In this document: positions 59,451 through 64,000 of the stretch, piece by piece
How positions within the stretch are numbered: position 1 is the first letter of the stretch
Layout of the letters: each line of letters begins with the position of its first letter
Translations under genes and position numbers: made by a program
NCBI RefSeq assembly: GCF_042432825.1
Contig: NZ_JBHLWN010000077.1
Coordinates: 325,300 to 389,299 of the forward strand
Length of the DNA stretch: 64,000 nucleotides
Source of the DNA: Gordoniibacillus chartarius
GTDB lineage: Bacteria; Bacillota; Bacilli; Paenibacillales; NBRC-103111
Reading direction: 5' to 3'
Notes under the pieces: generated by a model
Databases searched by the model: none
Seen by the model: the letters and a program-made list of their open reading frames with translations, nothing else
Told to the model about the DNA's origin: nothing

Positions 59451-59639
59451 CGCCCTCCCTGTTTTGCGTATTTAGTGTTTATTCAACATCGAAACCAAAT
59501 TTCCTCCCCATATAACGACACGTTCCGACAATAAATATCGTACGGCATCATCTAGCGCGGGGATTGGTTGAATAAAGCGAAGTCATAACCGACACACTAT
59601 GCCGAGTTAGCAGGAACAGGGAGTTAAGGGAGAGAGGAT

Positions 59640-60584
59640 ATGGCACGACGCGAGTGGATGTATTCAGCGCTTTGGGCCGCAGCAACGGGGTTGGTGCTGT
59701 TCAGCATTACGAAGGTGGAGCATTGGGGGCTTCCCTGCCTGATGGTGCTGCTGCTTTGCTTGGCAGGAGTACAGCGAGACGCAGCTGAGACACCTTGGGT
59801 CATCTTTATGCCGGCCGGATGTGCGATGCTTTCCTTATTTTATTTGATTTATAGTCATGCCGGCGGGTTTTGGTATCAAGTCGTCGCATGGCAGACGAAA
59901 TCGATTCACCATTGGTTTCACTGGAACGAGTTTTTTAATGCCATCCCCGGCAACGACGCCGCCTGGTTTCGCATTTGGCAGCCCGAATGGCTGACACAAT
60001 ACATGAAGGCCGTCTACAGCTACGGTTTTACATTGTCGTATTGGGTCTGTGTCATCAGGGCATTTTTTACGAAAGACATCAGCAAATTCGCTCGTTACTC
60101 GCTGGCGGGCTATTTGCTTCAAGTACCGCTGATCTTACCGTTTTATAACACGGTTCTGCTGCAAGAGGTTTGGTACGTTCAAGGCACGCCGGATGTGATG
60201 GGACGCGGCTGGACGCCGGAGGAGCAAGGAGCGAATTCCGTCAACTGTTTTCCGAGCATGCACACGTCCATTGCTTTCGCCGCTCTCCTTCTCGCTAAAC
60301 GGGAAAACAGTACCATATATCGAATTGTCATGACCTTGTTCACCTGTTCGATTATCGCCAGCACCATGTATTTGAAAATCCACTGGGTAATCGACGTGAT
60401 CGCCGGAATGCTGTTTGCTTATTTCTGTGTCAAGCTGGCTGACCGTATCGTCGACAGCCGGCCGTTTCAATCGTTCGCAGCGCTCTGGGAGCGCATCGGA
60501 ACGTCGTTATATCGGACGATCGCCGTGAAACGCTCTGCCGACGCGGTGGAACCGTCTAATCCCGAAACCGGAGGAACCGCCTGA
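59640..60584 (+). CDS. PAP2-superfamily membrane protein (inositol phosphotransferase-like)
   Basis: 314 aa, about six TM helices. PAP2 motif C2 is NCFPSMHTS (PSMH at 205-208) and C3 is LKIHWVIDVIAG (His248, Asp252). C1 (KxxxxxxRP) is not recognisable, as in Aur1/IPC-synthase-like branches. This suggests phosphatase or phosphotransferase action on a lipid head group. First gene of a three-gene operon with a SAM methyltransferase and a 47-aa protein, so it may make or modify a membrane lipid. Confidence 0.87.
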   Translation: MARREWMYSALWAAATGLVLFSITKVEHWGLPCLMVLLLCLAGVQRDAAETPWVIFMPAGCAMLSLFYLIYSHAGGFWYQVVAWQTKSIHHWFHWNEFFNAIPGNDAAWFRIWQPEWLTQYMKAVYSYGFTLSYWVCVIRAFFTKDISKFARYSLAGYLLQVPLILPFYNTVLLQEVWYVQGTPDVMGRGWTPEEQGANSVNCFPSMHTSIAFAALLLAKRENSTIYRIVMTLFTCSIIASTMYLKIHWVIDVIAGMLFAYFCVKLADRIVDSRPFQSFAALWERIGTSLYRTIAVKRSADAVEPSNPETGGTA

Positions 60585-61159
60585 TGTCCACGTATCCGTC
60601 ACCGCTGCTGTTTATGCAAAAATTTTTAAGCAACCCTTTGCAGGTCGGCAGCATCATCCCCAGCTCCCGTTTCCTCGGACAAAAAATGGCCGGAGCCGTT
60701 CCATGGCGCGAAACGCGTACCGTTGTTGAACTTGGTGCCGGGACGGGGGCGATAACGAAGCATTTGCTTGCACAGATGCACGAGGATTGCCGGGTTTGGC
60801 TGTTTGAGAAAGATAATCTGATGCGCAAACGTCTGGAGGAGCAGTTTTCCGGGTTTACCTGCCATTCTCACGCGGAAAGCCTGACTCTCGTAATTCGCCA
60901 ATCAGGCTTTGAGCACGTGGATTGCATTGTGAGCGGATTGCCGTTTTTCAACTTTCCGCCAGCCCTGCGGGAAACCATCTTGAGCCAAGTATACCAGGCG
61001 CTGAAGCCCGGCGGACGGTTTATCGCTTTCCAATACTCGCTTCAGATGAAGCCGAAGCTGGCCGAGAGGTTTGAACTGGAGCAGCTTGCGTTTGTTCCGC
61101 TTAATTTTCCACCTGCATTTGTCTACATCTGCCGTAAGAAAGGGGGAACATCCAAATGA
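60584..61159 (+). CDS. SAM-dependent methyltransferase, phospholipid N-methyltransferase-like
   Basis: 191 aa. SAM motif I VVELGAGTGAITKHLL and IVSGLPFFNFP fit the PmtA/KsgA-type class I fold, and the short C-terminus fits PmtA rather than rRNA methyltransferases. Its ATG overlaps the last base of the PAP2 gene's stop, so the two are translationally coupled. Likely methylates an ethanolamine-type lipid head group; activity on another substrate is possible. Confidence 0.85.
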   Translation: MSTYPSPLLFMQKFLSNPLQVGSIIPSSRFLGQKMAGAVPWRETRTVVELGAGTGAITKHLLAQMHEDCRVWLFEKDNLMRKRLEEQFSGFTCHSHAESLTLVIRQSGFEHVDCIVSGLPFFNFPPALRETILSQVYQALKPGGRFIAFQYSLQMKPKLAERFELEQLAFVPLNFPPAFVYICRKKGGTSK

Positions 61160-61299
61160 ATCGTGGAAGTGACGAACGTGAGCAGTCGTCCGCGGCCGAC
61201 GGTCAAGCGTTGCACACCGACGACCGGGCGGAAATAGTGGAAGCACTGCTGACCCAGCCGGTATCCAAGGAAGAGCAGCAGCAGATGAATAATAACTAA
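61156..61299 (+). CDS. 47-aa coupled small protein
   Basis: 47 aa. The ATG overlaps the methyltransferase stop by four bases (ATGA), and AAAGGGGGAA precedes it. Hydrophilic and acidic (ADGQALHTDDRAEIVEALL), ending in QQQMNNN; no TM segment or Cys. Position and coupling make it a real gene of the PAP2/methyltransferase operon, perhaps a regulatory microprotein. Length is below normal gene-calling limits. Confidence 0.65.
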   Translation: MNRGSDEREQSSAADGQALHTDDRAEIVEALLTQPVSKEEQQQMNNN

Positions 61300-61475
61300 G
61301 CTTTACACCTTGCCCAAGGAGCACTTCGAATGTCAGCCATTTACGGAAAATGAGCAGGAAAATGACGAAATATCGGTAACGTTACTTTGTACCGCATCTT
61401 GTGAATAGTCTGCAGCATGCTCCTCTCTCCGGCTTATGGTACAATAAGCTAGAATTCGGCGAAGGAGCTGGAACG

Positions 61476-62063
61476 ATGCGCAAACTAGTGTTTTTTGTGG
61501 GGCCGGCCGGCGCCGGCAAGACGACGCTGGCACAAGCGCTGTGCCGTAAGCGGCGCGGCGCTTTATTTGATATGGACATCCTGCTGCGTCCTGCAGCGGA
61601 AGCGATCATGAAGATGCTGGAACTTGATCCGCTTGATCGGGATTCGCCGGAGTACAAGACGCACTGCCGCGATCTCGGATATCGGATCACAATGGATGCC
61701 GCACTCGATAATATCGCTCAAGGCATCGATGCCTACGTCGTCGGCCCGTTTACGAAAGAGCTTGAAGATCCGAAGTGGCTCGTTCAAGAGCTGGCAAAAA
61801 TCGGAGCGACGCTGTCCGACGTTGAGGTCAAGGCGATCTATGTATATTTGCCCGAGGAGGAGCAGTATCGGATGCGGCTGAAGGAGCGCGGCTCCGTATT
61901 GGACGATTGGAAGCTGGAGCATTGGCCGCAATTCCGTTCCTCGCTGACACCTAAGCGTATCGCATGGGACCTTCCTGCAAACAGCATCCTATACTGGAAC
62001 AATTCCTCTCCTCCATCAACGGAGACTATCTCCGAAATCGAACGCTTCGTTTATCCCGACTGA
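61476..62063 (+). CDS. P-loop kinase/ATPase (AAA, gluconate/shikimate kinase-like)
   Basis: 195 aa from the ATG at 61476 (GAAGGAG upstream); the frame is open 25 codons further. Walker A GPAGAGKTT at residues 9-17, then FDMDILLRP in a Walker B-like position and a lid with RMRLKERG. Similar to small nucleoside/sugar kinases and Zeta-toxin-like P-loop proteins. Monocistronic; no antitoxin-like neighbour. Substrate unknown. Confidence 0.85.
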   Translation: MRKLVFFVGPAGAGKTTLAQALCRKRRGALFDMDILLRPAAEAIMKMLELDPLDRDSPEYKTHCRDLGYRITMDAALDNIAQGIDAYVVGPFTKELEDPKWLVQELAKIGATLSDVEVKAIYVYLPEEEQYRMRLKERGSVLDDWKLEHWPQFRSSLTPKRIAWDLPANSILYWNNSSPPSTETISEIERFVYPD

Positions 62064-62218
62064 ACAATTCGTTCATGCAAAACGTGTCGCATACTGCGCT
62101 TACCCGGGAAATAGGTGCTAATAAGAAAACTCCTTTCCGAGTACTTTCGAAGATAATCGACCGAGTAATTGGAAGTTTTTATCTCCAACCGGAAAGCTCA
62201 ATTCGCATTGCGAAATAC

Positions 62219-62260
62219 AAAGAAGAGGAACTGCATTCTCGCAGTTCCTCTTCTTTGTTT
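62219..62260 (-). terminator. Terminator of the rRNA-tRNA operon
   Basis: Perfect 14-bp stem AGAAGAGGAACTGC / GCAGTTCCTCTTCT with a six-base loop, followed on the minus strand by TTGTATTTC. It begins about ten bases after the last tRNA gene. Confidence 0.85.
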
Positions 62261-62269
62261 ATTGCGCTA

Positions 62270-62343
62270 CGTGCCCTAAGAGATTCGAACTCCTGACCTT
62301 TTGATTCGTAGTCAAACGCTCTATCCGGCTGAGCTAAGGGCAC
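62270..62343 (-). tRNA. tRNA-Arg (ACG)
   Basis: Cloverleaf with acceptor GTGCCCT/AGGGCAC, anticodon loop CTACGAA and T-loop GTTCGAA. No encoded CCA. Last gene of the array. Confidence 0.95.
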
Positions 62344-62349
62344 ATATGG

Positions 62350-62421
62350 AGCGGAAGACGGGAATCGAACCCGCGACCCTCGCCTTGGCAAGGCGATGCT
62401 CTACCGCTGAGCCACTTCCGC
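62350..62421 (-). tRNA. tRNA-Gly (GCC)
   Basis: Acceptor GCGGAAG/CTTCCGC, anticodon loop TTGCCAA, T-loop GTTCGAT. Discriminator T, no encoded CCA. Confidence 0.95.
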
Positions 62422-62427
62422 ATATGA

Positions 62428-62511
62428 TGCAGTCGAGAGGACTCGAACCTCCACGGCTGTTACACCACTAGAACCTGAATCTAGCGCGTCTGCCAATTCC
62501 GCCACGACTGC
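62428..62511 (-). tRNA. tRNA-Leu (CAG)
   Basis: Acceptor GCAGTCG/CGACTGC, anticodon stem CTAGA with loop TTCAGGT, and a long class II variable arm. Discriminator A, no encoded CCA. Confidence 0.95.
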
Positions 62512-62523
62512 AAAGCTGCTCAA

Positions 62524-62606
62524 TGCGGTCGGTGGGATTTGAACCCACACGGGTATACACCCGCCACCCCCTCAAGATGGTGTGTCTGCCGTTCCACCAC
62601 GACCGC
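62524..62606 (-). tRNA. tRNA-Leu (GAG)
   Basis: Acceptor GCGGTCG/CGACCGC, anticodon stem CCATC/GGTGG with loop TTGAGGG, long variable arm, T-loop GTTCAAA. No encoded CCA. Confidence 0.95.
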
Positions 62607-62620
62607 GTATGCAATTAGAG

Positions 62621-62693
62621 TGAGCCATGTAGGACTCGAACCTACGACACCCTGATTAAAAGTCAGGTGCTCTACCGACTGAGCTAATGGCTC
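62621..62693 (-). tRNA. tRNA-Lys (TTT)
   Basis: Acceptor GAGCCAT/ATGGCTC, anticodon loop CTTTTAA, discriminator A. No encoded CCA. Confidence 0.95.
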
Positions 62694-62703
62694 ATTTGAA
62701 GGC

Positions 62704-62778
62704 TGGCTGGGGATCAAGGATTCGAACCTTGGCATGACGGAGTCAAAGTCCGTTGCCTTACCGCTTGGCTAATCCCCA
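62704..62778 (-). tRNA. tRNA-Gln (TTG)
   Basis: Acceptor TGGGGAT/ATCCCCA, anticodon loop CTTTGAC, discriminator G and an encoded CCA at 62704-62706. Confidence 0.95.
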
Positions 62779-62802
62779 ATAAGACACGTATAAACTAAGT
62801 AA

Positions 62803-62877
62803 GGGCGATCGAGGGGAATTGAACCCCCGAATGTCGGAGCCACAATCCGATGCGTTAGCCACTTCGCCACGACCGCC
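62803..62877 (-). tRNA. tRNA-His (GTG)
   Basis: GGCGGTC/GATCGCC plus discriminator C, anticodon loop TTGTGGC, T-loop GTTCAAT. Ends with C but no full CCA. Confidence 0.95.
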
Positions 62878-62881
62878 ATAC

Positions 62882-62964
62882 TGGAGGCTGATGGATTCGA
62901 ACCACCGAACTCGTCAGAGAACAGATTTACAGTCTGCTGCGTTTGGCCACTTCGCTAAGCCTCC
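62882..62964 (-). tRNA. tRNA-Tyr (GTA)
   Basis: Acceptor GGAGGCT/AGCCTCC, anticodon loop CTGTAAA, long class II variable arm. Discriminator A, no encoded CCA. Confidence 0.95.
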
Positions 62965-62970
62965 ATGTGG

Positions 62971-63043
62971 TGCCGCCGAGAGGAATTGAACCCCCAACCT
63001 ACTGATTACAAGTCAGTTGCTCTGCCAATTGAGCTACAGCGGC
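62971..63043 (-). tRNA. tRNA-Thr (TGT)
   Basis: Acceptor GCCGCTG/CGGCGGC (one T-G pair), anticodon loop CTTGTAA, T-loop GTTCAAT. No encoded CCA. Confidence 0.95.
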
Positions 63044-63057
63044 ATAAGAAAAAACAA

Positions 63058-63134
63058 TGGCGGAGCCGACGGGATTCGAACCCGCGGTCTCCTGCGTGAC
63101 AGGCAGGCATGTTAGGCCTCTACACCACGGCTCC
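63058..63134 (-). tRNA. tRNA-Asp (GTC)
   Basis: Acceptor GGAGCCG/CGGCTCC, anticodon loop CTGTCAC, discriminator G, encoded CCA at 63058-63060. Confidence 0.95.
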
Positions 63135-63210
63135 GCGTTACAAGGTGTTACGTGCCCCGAAAAAGTATTGTCATAAGCTTGAGCGCTTATGTCACTTTTT
63201 TAGGTAAAGG
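63135..63210 (-). other. 76-base tRNA spacer with a hairpin
   Basis: Between tRNA-Val and tRNA-Asp. On the minus strand CATAAGC...GCTTATG forms a 7-bp stem-loop, with ACTTTTTCGG eight bases later. No tRNA fold. Could be a processing site or attenuator. Confidence 0.5.
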
Positions 63211-63286
63211 TGGTGGGCGCTGACGGGATCGAACCGCCGACCCTCTGCTTGTAAGGCAGATGCTCTCCCAGCTGAGCTAAGCGCCC
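63211..63286 (-). tRNA. tRNA-Val (TAC)
   Basis: Acceptor GGGCGCT/AGCGCCC, anticodon loop CTTACAA, discriminator A, encoded CCA at 63211-63213. Confidence 0.95.
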
Positions 63287-63356
63287 TTATTGATTGGGTT
63301 CCCCACAAAGCAATCGAATTATGCTCGTAAGCATGTCGTCGCCTTGTGGAGCGTAG
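63287..63356 (-). other. 70-base tRNA spacer with a long inverted repeat
   Basis: Between tRNA-Glu and tRNA-Val. CCACAAAG...CTTGTGG outer arms enclose ATGCT/AGCAT. It is not a tRNA cloverleaf (no anticodon or T arm). Confidence 0.5.
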
Positions 63357-63428
63357 TGACCCGTAGGGGATTCGAACCCCTGTTACCTCCGTGAAAGGGA
63401 GGTGTCTTAACCCCTTGACCAACGGGCC
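63357..63428 (-). tRNA. tRNA-Glu (TTC)
   Basis: Acceptor GGCCCGT/ACGGGTC, anticodon loop CTTTCAC, T-loop GTTCGAA. No encoded CCA. Confidence 0.95.
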
Positions 63429-63447
63429 ATGCTAAATGATTATGTGG

Positions 63448-63536
63448 CGGAGAGGGTGGGATTCGAACCCACGCACGGGAGTTACCCGCCTAGCTGATTT
63501 CGAGTCAGCCCCCTTGGGCCACTTGGGTACCTCTCC
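63448..63536 (-). tRNA. tRNA-Ser (CGA)
   Basis: Acceptor GGAGAGG/CCTCTCC, anticodon loop CTCGAAA, long variable arm. Discriminator G, no encoded CCA. Confidence 0.95.
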
Positions 63537-63560
63537 ATGTATTAACATTGCTTGCAACTA

Positions 63561-63649
63561 CGGAGAAAGAGGGATTCGAACCCTCGAGACGCTTGTGACG
63601 TCTACACGATTTCCAATCGTGCTCCTTCGGCCAGCTCGGACACTTCTCC
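63561..63649 (-). tRNA. tRNA-Ser (GGA)
   Basis: Acceptor GGAGAAG/TTTCTCC, anticodon loop TTGGAAA, long variable arm. Discriminator G, no encoded CCA. Confidence 0.95.
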
Positions 63650-63654
63650 AAGTA

Positions 63655-63730
63655 TGGTGGAGCCAAGCGGGATCGAACCGCTGACCTCCTGCTTGCAAGG
63701 CAGGCGCTCTCCCAGCTGAGCTATGGCCCC
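63655..63730 (-). tRNA. tRNA-Ala (TGC)
   Basis: Acceptor GGGGCCA/TGGCTCC, anticodon loop CTTGCAA, discriminator A, encoded CCA at 63655-63657. First tRNA after the 5S gene. Confidence 0.95.
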
Positions 63731-63748
63731 ATGGGTTAGTTGCAATGC

Positions 63749-63864
63749 GCTTGACGGCGTCCTACTCTCCCAAGACCCGCGGTCTAAGTACCATCGGCGC
63801 TGGAAGGCTTAACGGCCGTGTTCGGGATGGGTACGCGTGGTTCCCTTCCGCCATTGCCACCAAA
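63749..63864 (-). rRNA. rrf: 5S ribosomal RNA
   Basis: 116 bases matching the Bacillus 5S pattern: TTTGGTGGC at the 5' end, CCATCCCGAACACGGCCGTTA, GCGCCGATGGTA, and GAGAGTAGGACGCCG near the 3' end. Follows the 23S gene by 80 bases on the minus strand. Confidence 0.96.
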
Positions 63865-63944
63865 CGGATTGCTATTCAGGCGTGCGTTGCACCCTGAAAA
63901 CTAGATACGAAACATTGCGCGTAGTGTTCTTTCGGTTGTTTATT

Positions 63945-64000
63945 TGGATAAGCCCTCGACCGATTAGTATTCGTCAGCTCCACGCATTGCTGCGCTTCCA
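63945..64000 (-). rRNA. rrl: 23S ribosomal RNA, 3' end (gene continues past the right edge)
   Basis: The last ~56 bases of 23S: TGGAGCTGACGAATACTAAT followed by CGGTCGAGGGCTTATCC, nearly identical to the Bacillus 23S 3' end. The 23S start and the 16S gene would lie to the right. Transcribed toward the 5S and the 15-tRNA array. Confidence 0.95.

Noticed and set aside
63135..63356. Two further tRNA genes in the long array spacers
   Set aside because: No acceptor/T-arm/anticodon arrangement can be folded; only simple inverted repeats are present.

Overview
The window looks like chromosomal DNA of a spore-forming, Paenibacillus-like Firmicute. The support is: moderately high GC with Bacillus-type ribosome binding sites (AAGGAGG); TTG and GTG starts; a complete germinant-receptor operon; a rrn-tRNA array of Bacillus type; a lipopeptide-type NRPS; and carbohydrate catabolism genes typical of plant- or soil-associated Paenibacillaceae. 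Genus-level placement is inference.

Layout. 1-11255 (minus): the first part of a giant non-ribosomal peptide synthetase gene that runs off the left edge. It has a lipoinitiation-type starter C domain and then C-A-PCP-E, C-A-PCP-E, C-A. 11482-14628 (minus): an operon of a TIM-barrel sugar isomerase and two Gfo/Idh/MocA oxidoreductases. 14976-16892 (minus): a marR-efflux pump pair. 17079-21876: a sporulation-type histidine kinase, a candidate 48-codon gene with a CTG start, malate:quinone oxidoreductase (mqo), an HD-GYP protein and a GNAT acetyltransferase. 22098-27224 (plus): ribokinase and the ketodeoxyuronate pathway (kduI, DeoR regulator, kduD, kdgK, kdgA), which takes pectin/uronate breakdown products to pyruvate and glyceraldehyde-3-phosphate. 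27409-32645 (minus): a five-gene germinant-receptor operon with two B subunits and a small D-type subunit. 32710-39324: a uracil-DNA glycosylase, a pseudokinase-PASTA membrane protein, a Nudix hydrolase, an AEC transporter, a nitroreductase and adenosine deaminase. 39665-50124: a lipoprotein, purT, an aldo/keto reductase, another Gfo oxidoreductase with a divergent AraC regulator, an SDR, flavin reductases, an M29 aminopeptidase and a PhyH dioxygenase. 50299-55699: a GH26-like secreted hydrolase, an IclR-SDR-FAH operon (acidic sugar or keto-acid catabolism) and the lipoprotein NagZ. 55824-62063: small proteins, a patatin, a Gly/Thr-repeat secreted protein, a diguanylate cyclase, a PAP2/methyltransferase/47-aa operon and a P-loop kinase. 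62219-64000 (minus): 23S 3' end, 5S and 15 tRNA genes ending in a strong terminator.

The most notable items are the NRPS, predicted to start acyl-D-Phe-D-Dab-(Val-like) and so to be a cationic lipopeptide; the pseudokinase-PASTA protein; the two-B-subunit germinant receptor; the PAP2-methyltransferase-microprotein operon; and the 48-codon frame with a CTG start near 18253.
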